Source: Bog-756 sp963718405
GTDB lineage: Bacteria > Actinomycetota > Acidimicrobiia > Acidimicrobiales > RAAP-2
Assembly: GCA_963718405.1 (NCBI GenBank)
Contig: CAVQYZ010000002.1
Location: 1,426,001 to 1,490,000, forward strand
Direction: 5' to 3'
Length of the DNA stretch: 64,000 bases
The first letter of the stretch is position 1. Each line of letters begins with the position of its first letter. This document shows positions 1 to 11,569 of this stretch, one piece after another. The translations under genes were made by a program, and so were the position numbers. The notes below the pieces were generated by a model, which searched no databases, was not told where the DNA came from, and was given only the letters and a program-made list of their open reading frames with translations.

Positions 1-135
1 GACCGACACCCAGTCCAGCCCGAGCTCGGCGAAGGCCGTGTTGTGGAGCAGGGGCGACAGCGAATGGGCCACCGGATCCCCGATGACCCCGACCACGGTG
101 GTGGCCGCCGAGAGCCCGTCCGGCCGTCGGCTCAC
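1..135 (-). CDS. aroE: Shikimate dehydrogenase, N-terminal fragment (cut by window edge)
   Basis: About 45 N-terminal residues are visible, reading from a GTG at 135 to the window edge. The segment GVIGDPVAHSLSPLLHN is the shikimate-binding N-terminal signature of AroE, in which the two Ser of SLS contact shikimate. The enzyme reduces 3-dehydroshikimate to shikimate with NADPH in aromatic amino acid synthesis. The GTG start overlaps a TGA (134-132) in the frame that should end mltG. That 4-base overlap supports this start and co-translation. The mltG-aroE order is usual in actinobacteria. The nucleotide-binding domain lies outside the window. Confidence 0.85.
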   Translation of the reverse strand, partial: MSRRPDGLSAATTVVGVIGDPVAHSLSPLLHNTAFAELGLDWVSV

Positions 136-1399
136 CCGAGTCGGGCCGCCGTTGGGCCAGGGCCTCATTGGCCAGCTGTTGGGGGTAGGTGTCGGCGAAG
201 GCCTCGGTGCCGTCCGACTTGACCAGCACGAAGTACAGCCACGACCCCTGCGGTGGGTGCAGGGTGGCCCGCAGGGCCGCCGGAGCCGGGAAGCAGATCG
301 GCGTCGGGGTCAGGCCGACGTGGAGATAGGTGTTGTAGGGCGACTTCAGCTGGAGGTCCTGTTGGGTCACCTGTCCGCCGTCCTGATCCAGGGCGTAGAG
401 CACGGTCGAGTTCATCTGGAGGGGCATCTGGTTGGCCAGCCGGTTGAGGATGACCCGGGCCACCGGGCCGAGGTTCTTGGTGATGACCCCTTCCTTCTCG
501 ACGATGGAGGCCACGATGACCGCCTGATACGGGGTGAGCCCCAACGCCGCCGAGCCGCCGGTCAGGTCCATGGCATCGGCCTGGGTGTTGAACCGGTCGA
601 CCATGTCCACCAGTAGTTGGCGATCGGTCTCGCCGGGGACCACGGTGTACGTCCCGGTGCCGAGGAGCCCGTCCAGGTTGGTCACACCCGCCGGCTGGAA
701 CGGTGAGCGCACGGTGCCGCCATCAGCCACGAGCGGCGAAGGCGGCCTGTCCATGGCCGGGCAGTTGGCCTACCCGCTCGGCCACCTCCCGCACGGTGAA
801 GCCCGGCGGGATGGTCAAGGGGAAGACATTGGGGCCGCCGGCGACGATGTCGTTGACCTTGGCGAAGCTCAGGTTCCGGTGGAAGGAGTAGGACCCGGCG
901 AGAACCTCGGATGAGCTGTGGAGCTGGCTCCAGATGCGGTAGGCCAGCGAGCTGCCGATCACCCCGTGCGCCTGGAGCTGGGAGGCCAACTGGCTGGTCC
1001 CACTGCCCGACGACACCGTCACGATGACCGACGGCCCCGGCGGTCCCGAGGGATTGGCCTCGGAGTTGACCCAGAAGTACCCGCCCAGCAGGACCAACAC
1101 CCCGACGACGAGGAGCACCAGCACGGCGATCCGCCACGGATGGCGGGTGCGACGTCCGGCCCGGTGCGCCGGGCCAGGGGGCTGGGGCTCGCTGCCGTAG
1201 ATGTGGGGCTCGTGGTCCAGGCCCGGCTCGACATCCGGCCCGGTTCCGGGAGGAACCTCCAGCTCCTGGTCGAAAGGCCCGGCGGACCCGGTGCAGGGAC
1301 CGGTGCCGTCCCCGGCCCATCGGCCGGCTGGCCATACTCCCCACCCGCCGTCGGACCGGTTCCGGGAGGCGAGCCGTCCGGGCCGTCCGGGCCGGTCAC
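132..1399 (-). CDS. mltG: Endolytic murein transglycosylase MltG, frame-disrupted
   Basis: MltG cuts nascent glycan strands at the membrane and so ends peptidoglycan chains. The pieces are a Gly/Pro-rich cytoplasmic N-terminus, one membrane segment (IAVLVLLVVGVLVLLGGYFW), a LysM-like part (IPPGFTVREVAERVG) and the YceG catalytic core with IVEKEGV and PYNTYLHVGLTPTPICFP. The catalytic Glu is in VEKEG. No single frame carries all of it. The start is a GTG at 1399 that overlaps the ruvX stop (GTGA). The frame changes near 1279 (one base seems missing in a G run), near 731 (one base extra, creating a TGA) and again near 140-150, so that the TGA at 134-132 overlaps the aroE start. The overlaps at both ends show where the intact gene should begin and end. 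Sequencing error is more likely than a pseudogene. Confidence 0.8.
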
Positions 1400-1863
1400 G
1401 ATGGGGACCCACCCCGACGACCCTCGAGCCAGGCCGTGAGCATCACTGCGGCCGCAGCCTTGTCCACCACGCCGCGGCGGTCCCGCTCACGGGTGCCACC
1501 GGCGGCCAGGGCCTGATGGGCGCTGACCGTGGTCAGGCGCTCGTCGAACAGCTCGACGCCAATGCCGTGCCCCTCCAGCAGGGTCGCCAGGGCCGCCGCC
1601 TCCTCTTCCGCCGACAGGGCGGCCCGACCCCGGGATCCGTCGAGGGAGAGGGGCAGGCCCACCACCACCACCGAGGCTTCCTCCTCCACCGCCAGCTCCA
1701 CCAGGCGCCGGTGGTCGGCCTCGATGTCACCGCTACGGGTCACGGTGGCCCGGGGCAGGGCCATGGTGCCGGCCGAGTCACTCACGGCGATGCCGATGCG
1801 GCGCGACCCCAGATCGATGCCGAGGGCGCGACCCTTACGCGCCGTGGTGCCCGGAGCGGTCAT
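1396..1863 (-). CDS. ruvX: RuvX/YqgF family Holliday-junction resolvase homologue
   Basis: This 155-residue protein has the RNase H-like YqgF fold. LGIDLGSRRIGIAVSD supplies the first catalytic Asp, VVVGLPLSLDG follows, FDERLTT supplies the conserved acidic residue, and DKAAAAVMLTAWL lies at the end. Length is normal for the family. Family members process 16S rRNA 5' ends or act on Holliday junctions, and the sequence does not decide which. It starts 3 bases after the alaS stop, and its TGA overlaps the GTG of mltG, placing it in an alaS-ruvX-mltG-aroE unit. Confidence 0.93.
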   Translation of the reverse strand: MTAPGTTARKGRALGIDLGSRRIGIAVSDSAGTMALPRATVTRSGDIEADHRRLVELAVEEEASVVVVGLPLSLDGSRGRAALSAEEEAAALATLLEGHGIGVELFDERLTTVSAHQALAAGGTRERDRRGVVDKAAAAVMLTAWLEGRRGGSPS

Positions 1864-1866
1864 CGG

Positions 1867-4467
<2,601 letters not shown>

Positions 4468-4998
4468 GACGAGGGATCCTAGTTGCCCAGGTGGGAGGGT
4501 GATTTTTCCCGGCGGGGCCTCAGGCGGGCCCTCAGGACAGGCCGGGTCAGGGAGGCCCGGAGCGGGGTCGAGAACCGCAGAGGCCTCGACAACCGGGCTG
4601 GAGCCGGTGAGCTCGGGGACGGCAACGAGGCCGCCGGGGTCAGACGTCAGGTCGCCGGGGTCAACACGGTCGGGACGGCCCGACATCGACAACCGCCCGG
4701 TCGGATTGCGGGCGATCGGGAACTCGGACTCCACGCCGGCCTGGCTGGCCAGCTCGGCCCACAGCTCCTCTTCCCGGCGCAACATCTCGGAGCGGCCCGA
4801 GGTGACCGCTTCCCGCAGCCGGCCACCCGCGCTACCGGCCACCTGGCGGGCCGACCTCCCCACCTCCACGACGATGGCGTCGGGCTGGAGTCGGGCCGCG
4901 GCCTGCTCCCAGGTCTGGCGCACCTTGCGCTCGGCCCAGAGCGTGGAGCCGGTGCCGACCGCCACCCCGGCCACCAACCAGAACGTCCGTCGGGGCAC
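4468..4998 (-). CDS. DUF6167-like small membrane protein, in frame with alaS
   Basis: The first about 95 residues, from a GTG at 4998, look like the DUF6167 proteins that precede alaS in actinobacteria: an N-terminal hydrophobic segment (FWLVAGVAVGTGSTLWAERK) followed by a charged amphipathic stretch. A Pro/Gly-rich linker of about 80 residues follows and runs straight into AlaRS with no stop. Normally this is a separate gene. The frame may be a true fusion, may have lost a stop by a base error (a TAG is present one frame away near 4479-4481), or the linker may be non-coding with an internal GTG start for AlaRS. It starts 2 bases after the stop of the DUF948 gene. Function is unknown. Confidence 0.55.
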
Positions 4999-5000
4999 GA

Positions 5001-5450
5001 CTAACGACCGTTCCCGTTGTGCCCGTTACGACCGTTGTGACTGCCCGGCCCGTTCTGCCCGTTGCGACCGTTCTGAAGGGCCGCCGGATGATCGGTGTCC
5101 GATCCGGCCAACCGGCGGATGCCGGTGGCCGCTCCGGCCCGGACGGCCAAGACCTTGACCACCGGATTGGCGAAGGCCCGGTAGGCCAGGCGCGACGCCG
5201 TGTCCACCGTGGCGTGCACCGACTCGGTGGAGTCCAGCACCGCGCCGACCCGCTCCATCTCGGTGGCGGCCTGGTCCACTACCCGTTGGGCATCAGCCAC
5301 TAACGGGACGGTCTGGTGGCGCAGCTGTTCGGAGATCTTGGCCAGGGCGCGGGTCTCCCGGCGAAGCCCGGCTATGGCCACCAGCAGGATGACGACCGCC
5401 CCCACGCAGGCGATGCTGGCCACGAGGACGGCGATCTCTCCGGCGGACAT
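5001..5450 (-). CDS. DUF948 domain membrane protein with Asn-Gly-rich tail
   Basis: This 149-residue protein has one N-terminal membrane segment (VLVASIACVGAVVILLVAIAG) and then a long amphipathic helical region, the DUF948 pattern (ISEQLRHQTVPLVADAQRVV). DUF948 genes commonly sit just before alaS in actinobacteria, and here the TAG stop lies 2 bases before the GTG of the DUF6167-like frame. The last 25 residues are a low-complexity Asn-Gly-Arg-His tail (NGRNGQNGPG and NGRNGHNGNG) coded by imperfect short repeats. No biochemical role is known for the family. A membrane-tethered coiled-coil or cell-envelope role is only a guess. Confidence 0.8.
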   Translation of the reverse strand: MSAGEIAVLVASIACVGAVVILLVAIAGLRRETRALAKISEQLRHQTVPLVADAQRVVDQAATEMERVGAVLDSTESVHATVDTASRLAYRAFANPVVKVLAVRAGAATGIRRLAGSDTDHPAALQNGRNGQNGPGSHNGRNGHNGNGR

Positions 5451-5666
5451 GATCCTGCGAGCTTAGATGGTCAGGGTGGGTCCGCCGACTCCGATAGCCC
5501 GTTCCCCATGCCGGCACCATCCGAGGGGGATCCATCCGAACCCGGGGCCAGACCGGCTCAGCCCGAATCCCCCGACAGCTGGGCCACGGCAGCCGCAGAG
5601 GGCGGGGAGGTCTCGCTGGCCGGGGTGGCCAGGGCCGCACCCGGTGATGCCGTGGCATCGGTGCAG

Positions 5667-6899
5667 CTACGGGCGGCTGTCCAGCTCTGGAGGGCGGAAG
5701 CGGCGCGCGGCCCCGGTCAACGGTTGAGGCAGGTCGTCCTGGATGATGGCCGGGCGCCAGGTCACGTTGTCGATGTGACGCCCGGTGGCCGTGACGACCA
5801 GGGAGCCGCTCTGATCCGTGGGCGGCGGGTCGTTGTAGAAGGCGAAGTTGCCCAGCCCGTAGTCGACGTACGCCGAGCCCAGGTAGCCCCCGCCCAACAG
5901 AACGTGGGCATGGCTGCCCACGATGATGTCGGCCCCGGCCTTCACCAACACATTGGCCAGGGGCTCCTGGTCGGGATTGGGGCAGGCGTCCAACTCCGTT
6001 CCCCAGTGCAGGAACACGATGACCGTGTCGGAGTCCTTGCGGGCGGCCTCGACCGCGTGGACCAGGTCGGACACGTCGTAGGCCGAGGCCAGGCCCGGTT
6101 GGGTGGCGGTGGCGGTCCAGGCCGTCTGGAGGTCGGAGTCGATCACCTGGGTGGCGGCGATGATGGAGATCCGCTCCCCGTCGATGGTGATCCGGAACGG
6201 GGCGAAGGCCTCGGCGGCGTTCTGGCCGATGCCCAAGACGGTGTACCCCGCCTGCTTTCGGGCGGCCAGGGCCATCTGCAGGCCGGCCGGCCCGCAATCC
6301 TCGCCGTGGTTGTTGGCCTCCGTCACCAGGGTCACACCGGCCCCCCGGAAGGCTTGGATGGCACTCGCCGGCGCCGAGAACACGTACTGCTTGGGCTGGG
6401 GATCGGGACAGGTGCCGCCGTTGGTCAGGGCCGTCTCGAGGTTGGTCATGGAGAGATCGACCCCGGCCAGCAACTGCTGGGCCCCCGGTCCGAGGGCGGT
6501 GGCCGGGTCGTCGGCCAGCCGGGTGGCCAGGATGCTTCCGGCTGGAAAATTGTCGTCGCCGGCGAAGGCGAAGGTGACCGGTTTCCCGTTGCCATCCCAA
6601 TCCGGGTCGAACGGGGACCTGGAGGACAGCGGCGGATGATGGACGGGACCGTGGGGCGGAGGAGTATGCGACGGCCCGGCGACCCCGTGACCCGAGGGGG
6701 CCAGCCACCAGCCCACCAGGGCCAACAACGCCAGCAGGCCCAACGACCACAGCCACCGGTTCCGACGGACCCGTCGGGAGACGGCCACCGGCCCCGGGGG
6801 TTGGTGCGGCGGCGCCCCGGCGCTCAGGGGTGGGGGCAGTGGAAGGGTGCTCCGCCCCAGCCCTTCGTCCCGAGTCGGCGCCTCCAGCGTGTCGGTCAT
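5667..6899 (-). CDS. CapA family (PGA_cap) membrane-anchored metallophosphatase-like protein
   Basis: 410 residues: a Pro-rich cytoplasmic N-terminus, one membrane segment near residues 48-66 (WLWSLGLLALLALVGWWLA), then an extracytoplasmic PGA_cap domain. Family motifs are FAFAGDDNF (metal loop), MTNLETAL, EANNHGEDCG, GSHAHVLLGG and DYGLGNFAF, in the usual order and spacing of the calcineurin-like CapA fold. Relatives are needed for poly-gamma-glutamate or capsule anchoring, but no pgsBC-like genes are nearby, so the substrate is unknown. The start region is duplicated just upstream (6887-6917), making a six-codon mini-ORF whose TGA overlaps this ATG. It is inserted between the S53 peptidase and the DUF948-alaS group. 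Confidence 0.85.
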   Translation of the reverse strand: MTDTLEAPTRDEGLGRSTLPLPPPLSAGAPPHQPPGPVAVSRRVRRNRWLWSLGLLALLALVGWWLAPSGHGVAGPSHTPPPHGPVHHPPLSSRSPFDPDWDGNGKPVTFAFAGDDNFPAGSILATRLADDPATALGPGAQQLLAGVDLSMTNLETALTNGGTCPDPQPKQYVFSAPASAIQAFRGAGVTLVTEANNHGEDCGPAGLQMALAARKQAGYTVLGIGQNAAEAFAPFRITIDGERISIIAATQVIDSDLQTAWTATATQPGLASAYDVSDLVHAVEAARKDSDTVIVFLHWGTELDACPNPDQEPLANVLVKAGADIIVGSHAHVLLGGGYLGSAYVDYGLGNFAFYNDPPPTDQSGSLVVTATGRHIDNVTWRPAIIQDDLPQPLTGAARRFRPPELDSRP

Positions 6900-6917
6900 G
6901 CCTGCGTGTCGGTCATG
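6887..6917. repeat. 14-base direct repeat duplicating the CapA start region
   Basis: GCGTGTCGGTCATG occurs at 6887-6900 and again at 6904-6917, three bases apart, a 17-base period. On the minus strand both copies read ATGACCGACACGC. The upstream copy (ATG at 6916) encodes M-T-D-T-Q-A followed by TGA, and that TGA overlaps the ATG of the CapA gene at 6899. The result is a possible six-residue leader peptide coupled to capA translation, or merely a replication-slippage scar. Confidence 0.8.
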
Positions 6918-6975
6918 AGTGTGCCGGCCGTCACGGCGGCAGCATAGATCCCCACCCGGCTCAGGTCGGTACCCA

Positions 6976-7035
6976 TCAGGGCGTGGCCGTGTCGCTCAGG
7001 GCGTGGTCGTATGGCTCAGGGCGTGGCTATCCCGA
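6976..7035. repeat. Three tandem 20-base repeats spanning the stop of the S53 gene
   Basis: Units beginning TCAGGGCGTGG recur at 6976, 6996 and 7016, an exact 20-base period with a few substitutions at the unit ends. The unit at 7016 contains the last codons and TGA of the S53 peptidase gene on the minus strand, so the downstream region carries two further copies of the same terminal codons and TGA in other frames. It looks like tandem duplication of the gene end. Confidence 0.8.
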
Positions 7036-10000
7036 CCACCGGTCGGTTCAGGACCTGCCCACCGGTCGAGCCGTAGAACCGGGAGTCACCGAAGCTGAAG
7101 ACTCCCCCGTCCGAGGCCACCAGCCAGTAGCCCCGACCATCCAGTGAGGCCGCCATCCCCACGATCGGCTCGTTGAGGACCTGGCTGCCGGTGGAGCCGA
7201 AGAACCCGGCGTCACCGAAACCGAAGATGCCGCCGTCGGAAGCCACCATCCAATAGCCCCGACCGTCCGGAGAGGCCGCCATGCCCACCACCGGCTGGTT
7301 CAAGGTGATGGCGCCGGTGGACCCGTAGAAGCTGGCGTCACCGAAGCCGAACACCCCGCCGTCGGAGGCCACCAGCCAGTAGCCACGCCCGTCGGGAGTG
7401 GCGGCCATCCCGACGATGGGCTTGTTGAGAACCATCCCGCCGGTGGAACCGTAGAAGCCCGCATCGCCGAAGCTGAAGATGCCGCCGTCGGAGGCCACCA
7501 GCCAGTAGCCACGCCCGTCGGGAGCCGCGGCCATCCCCACGATCGGCTGGTTCGAGGCGATGTCGCCGGTGGAACCGTAGAAGCCCGCATCGCCGAAGCT
7601 GAAGATGCCGCCGTCGGATGCCACCAGCCAGTAGCCACGCCCGTCGGGAGCGGCGGCCATCCCCACCACCGGCTGGTTCAAGGCGATGTCGCCGGTGGAA
7701 CCGTAGAAGTGTGCACTACCGAAGCTGAAGATGCCCCCGTCCGAGGCCGCCATCCAGTAGCCGGGGAGGGCGTAGGTGTACCGGTCACCGGACGCCCGGG
7801 GACTGGTCCCGTCCGGGCCCTGCACGGTGACGTCCACGGTGGCCCCGCCCGACGGGCCGGCGGGCACCCGGGCCACCAGCGAGACCGGTGAGTTGACGGT
7901 GAAGGCGGCCGCGGCCGACCCGAATTTGACGGAGCTGGCGCCGGAGAAGCCGGACCCCGACACCGTGACCAGCCCACCTCCCGATGTCGGCCCACGATCG
8001 GGCACCACCGAAGTCACCCGAGGTGAGACGAAGGTGTATGCCGCGGCCGGCACGACCGCACTGGTCCCTCCGGCCGTACCGCCGGTGGTCACCGTGACCG
8101 ACAGGGTGGTGCCTGAACCCACATCGGGAGTGTCCACGGTCACCGAGGTCGGGGTGTGGGCCGTAACCGTGGCCACCACGGAACCGAAGCGGACCGTGGG
8201 CACCCCGGTACCGAATCCGCTCCCCCGGATGACCACGGCGCGGCCGCCGACGGCCGGCCCGGAGGACGGGCTCAAGCCGGTCACGGAAGGACAGCCCCCA
8301 CTCGAGCCCGTGAACACACCGAGCAACTGGAGGCCTTTCGGGGACCCCCACCCCGAGGCCAGGTCGTAGCCGGCCGTCGCCGGGTAGCTCGGACTCGGGG
8401 ACGACGGGTCGAACAGGTCGTTATTGCCGACGGTGATGTCGTTGAACGGGGGTGACGTCCCGGCCCCGGCGGCATAGAGCCGGGCGTTGAGAAAGCCGGC
8501 TGACGCTGCGCACCCCTGGTTGGCCACGGCGGTGAGGGCGGCCCAGAGCGGTGAGGCCGCGCTGGTTCCCCCGATGCGCTGCCACTGGCCGCTGAAGTAG
8601 ACGATGTCCCCTTGGGCGGGGTCCGACGACGCCGACACATCGGGTACCTCCCGGCACTGCTCGGTCTTCGACGCCCCACAGGTGTCCTCGGTGAAGGCGC
8701 TGCGGGCGTCGGGGATCTGCTGCCACGAAGGTGCGGCAAAGTCCTGGGAGATACCCCCACCTCCGGCACCGCCTCCGTTGTTCCACACGGTCTCGCTGGA
8801 GGAGGTGGACACCGGGGCGCTCAGTGAGGTCCCACCCACTCCGGTCACGTCGGGTTGGTCGGCGGGGTCGTCGACCGACAGGTCCCGGCTGTCGTCCACG
8901 GGCGGGTCGTAGCAGTCCGACGAACCGGCGTCACCGGATGCGGCCACAACGGTCTGGCCCTGGGCGGTGGCCTGCTGGAAGAGCGTGGTCTCGGCGGCTT
9001 GCTGGGCCGGGTCGATACCTCCGGCCCCCTCGCACTGGCCCCAGCTGGTGGTGATGACCTTGTTCAGGACCGTCGTTCCGGCGCGGGCGTCGATGATGGC
9101 GGCGTAGGTGTCGATGGGACCGGTGACGGTGTTGGGCCCGGAGTAGACGGTGATGGACGAGGACGGTGCCAGTCCGGCCACCGCTTCGATGTCCAGGGCG
9201 GCCTCGCCGGACTGCGAACCCGTGGCACCCCCGTCGACCTTCACCGTCGACACCGGCACGTGGGTGCCGAAGCAGGCTTGGTAGGCGCTGATGTCACTGG
9301 CGGTGAAAGGCTCCAGCTCGAAGATGGCCACCCGCTGGCCCACGGCCTCCCGGCCCTGGCCGTAGAGGGAGTCGAACCCGTAGGTCGACGCCAGCTGCTC
9401 AGCGGTCCAACCTCCGGTGGCCGACAGGGCCGCCGCAGCGGGACACGCCGTGGGTCCCACGTGAGCCTCGGCCGAATCCTCGGGGATCAAGGTCGATGGG
9501 CCGGAACCGCCCTCCGGCGACCGGCGACCCGGTCCTGGCGGATAGGCGATCTGGGGGTGGTCGAGGCTGAGGGTGTTGAGGCCGATGACGCCCGCTACGG
9601 CTGGAGCCAGGCCCACGGGGACCTGGGGCGACGCGGTGGCGGCCCGCACGACCCGGCCCCCGGGCAGGCTGGCGTCGATGAGGGGCACCCCGAAGGCCTG
9701 CTCCATCTGTGCCGCGGTTCCGGTGACCGGAATCAGGAGGCGGTTGGCCGAGACCGTGCCGACTCGGAGGCCGGCGGATACCAACCAGCTCCGGGCGGCG
9801 GCCAACGTGGCCGAGCTCGGCCCGAACTCCGCGGCGAACTGTCCGGCCTGCAGGTAATGGCGGTAGAGCGCCGAGCCCGGCGTGGACACCGCGGTGTCGA
9901 AGGCCTCGAGAGCGTCCGGGTGGCGAACAGTGAGCACCAGGTCGGCCCGGATGGGGGTGGCACCGGCCGCCGCACCGAGGACCCGGGCACCGGTCGGAAG

Positions 10001-10190
10001 GCTGGGCGCGGGGCCGGACAGCCGGACCTCGCGGGCGGACCGAACGAGTTCGGAGGACGGTGAGCCAGACGCCCACTCCGGCCGCCGCAGCCCCGGCCGG
10101 CACCACCATGGCCAGGACCACCGCTGACACCCCGGCCACCGCCACCAGGGTTGACCATAGGGCCGTCCTTCCTCCCCGGTCGGCTGGCAT
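7016..10190 (-). CDS. Secreted S53 (sedolisin/kumamolisin-like) peptidase with IPT/TIG domains and six C-terminal 42-residue repeats, one frame break
   Basis: Acid-type serine-carboxyl peptidase, predicted secreted. From the ATG at 10190: a signal sequence (LVAVAGVSAVVLAMVVPAGA), a Pro-kumamolisin activation domain, then the S53 core. The Glu/Asp pair is in SGEAALDIEAV, the oxyanion Asp in ASGDAGSSD and the Ser in GGTSAASPLWAAL, so all catalytic residues are present. Two IPT/TIG immunoglobulin-like domains follow (GLSPSSGPAVGG, VVPDRGPTSGGG). Six near-identical 42-residue repeats (GYWLVASDGGIFSFGDAGFY type) close the protein. The signal region and the rest differ by one frame. The switch is near 10070-10076, where one base seems extra. 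The first ATG follows the rarA stop by 4 bases. Confidence 0.88.
7019..7762 (-). repeat. Six tandem 126-base coding repeats (42-residue GYW..ASDGG units)
   Basis: GYW codons recur at exactly 126-base spacing, at about 7762, 7636, 7510, 7384, 7258 and 7132 on the minus strand. Each unit carries GYW(L/M)(V/A)ASDGG, a short FGDA or FGSA turn, FYGSTG or FFGSTG, and P(V/I)VGMA. Several units are nearly identical at DNA level, which indicates recent duplication or gene conversion. Six such units would suit a beta-propeller-like or other solenoid carbohydrate- or surface-binding module; this is inference. These repeats are common on exported proteins of Acidimicrobiia. Confidence 0.9.
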
Positions 10191-10194
10191 CCGC

Positions 10195-11559
10195 TCAGTC
10201 TTCACCATCTTCGTTCGGACCGGCCTTCGACCCCGGCGGACCGGTCTGACCGGCTTGCTCAGGGGTCTCCGCACCGAGCCCGCGCCAGCCCCGCAGTCGC
10301 TCGGCGAGCACGGCCTCGTGACCCCGGTCGCTGGGCTCGTAGTAACGGTGGCCGACGAGCTCGTCCGGGCGGTACTGCTGCTCGACGAAGGCGTCCGGCC
10401 GGTCGTGGGGGTAGACGTACCCCTCACCGTGGCCGATGGAGGCCGCACTCCGGTAGTGGGCGTCGCGCAGGTGCCCGGGCACGTCGCCCCGGGGCCCCTG
10501 GCGGACGTCGCGTTGGGCCAGGCCCAGGGCCACGGTCACCCGGTTGGACTTCGGGGAGGTGGCCAGGTGCACCACGGCCTGGGCCAGGTTGAGCTGGGCT
10601 TCGGGAAGACCCACGAATTCAACGGCCCGGGCCGCGGCGTCCGCCACCACCAGGGCCAGCGGATCAGCCTCGCCGATGTCTTCACTGGCCAGGATGACCA
10701 GACGCCGGGCGATGAACCGGGCGTCCTCCCCGGACTCCAGCATCCGGGCCAGCCAGTACAGCCCGGCGTCGGGGTCGGAACCCCGGATCGATTTGATGAA
10801 GGCGCTCACCTGGTCGTAGTGATCGTCCTCGCCGTAGTGGTGGAGCCGCGAGTGGCGGGCCCGCTCGACGTCCTCCAGCGTCACCGGGCGGTCGCCGGCC
10901 AGGGCCAGGGCCACTTCCAGCGTGGTGAGAACGGCGCGGGCGTCGCCGTCGGCCAGGCCGACCAGAGCGGCCACGGCATCAGGCTCAGCGCTGGCCCCTT
11001 CCGCCCGCAGCCCCCGGGCCACCACCTCGGTGAGGTCCTCGGCGCTCAGGGGCTCGAGACGCCACAGCGTGGACCGCGACAGCAGCGGGGCGTTGACCTC
11101 GAAGAACGGATTCTCGGTGGTGGCTCCGACCAGGACCAGGAGGCCCTCCTCCACCGAAGGGAGCAGGGCGTCCTGCTGGGACCGGTTGAACCGGTGCACC
11201 TCGTCGAGGAACAAGATGGTGCCCCTCCCCTGTTCACCCAGCAGCCGGCGGGCCCCTTCGATCACCTCGCGCACATCCTTGACCCCGGCGCTCACCGCCG
11301 AGAGTGGGACGAAGTGCTTGTGGGAAGTGGTGGCCAGCACCGATGCCAGGGTGGTCTTGCCGGTTCCCGGGGGGCCCCACAGGATGGCCGAGGTCAGCCG
11401 GTCCGCCTCGATCAGGGCCCGCAGGGGTGCGCCCGGGCCCACCAGGTGGGACTGGCCCACGATGTCGTCCAGGGTCCGGGGACGCATCCGGGCGGCCAGA
11501 GGGGCCCGGGCCGACAGGCGCTCGGCCGCGGCGCCGGAGAAGAGGTCGTCACCGGCCAC
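10195..11559 (-). CDS. rarA: Replication-associated recombination protein A (RarA/MgsA AAA+ ATPase)
   Basis: 454-residue AAA+ ATPase acting at stalled replication forks. Walker A is WGPPGTGKTTLA, Walker B FLDEVHRFNRSQQDALLP and sensor 1 GATTENPFFEVN. The C-terminal MgsA tetramerisation region includes DPDAGLYWLARMLESGEDARFIARRL, shown here as the family hallmark LARMLESGED. Length is usual apart from a short acidic tail ending in EDGED. It begins 10 bases after aspS, and the S53 gene begins 4 bases after its stop. The aspS-rarA proximity is conserved in actinobacteria. Confidence 0.95.
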   Translation of the reverse strand: MAGDDLFSGAAAERLSARAPLAARMRPRTLDDIVGQSHLVGPGAPLRALIEADRLTSAILWGPPGTGKTTLASVLATTSHKHFVPLSAVSAGVKDVREVIEGARRLLGEQGRGTILFLDEVHRFNRSQQDALLPSVEEGLLVLVGATTENPFFEVNAPLLSRSTLWRLEPLSAEDLTEVVARGLRAEGASAEPDAVAALVGLADGDARAVLTTLEVALALAGDRPVTLEDVERARHSRLHHYGEDDHYDQVSAFIKSIRGSDPDAGLYWLARMLESGEDARFIARRLVILASEDIGEADPLALVVADAAARAVEFVGLPEAQLNLAQAVVHLATSPKSNRVTVALGLAQRDVRQGPRGDVPGHLRDAHYRSAASIGHGEGYVYPHDRPDAFVEQQYRPDELVGHRYYEPSDRGHEAVLAERLRGWRGLGAETPEQAGQTGPPGSKAGPNEDGED

Positions 11560-11569
11560 GCCGAATCGC

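Noticed and set aside
5451..5666. A small gene between capA and the DUF948 gene
   Set aside because: Only shadow-like frames with no start signal or recognisable protein; it probably carries the promoter of the DUF948-alaS unit, but no clear -35/-10 was found.
7019..7762. Evenly spaced repeats that could suggest a CRISPR array
   Set aside because: The 126-base period is a multiple of three, lies wholly in frame inside a protein, and has no unique spacers.
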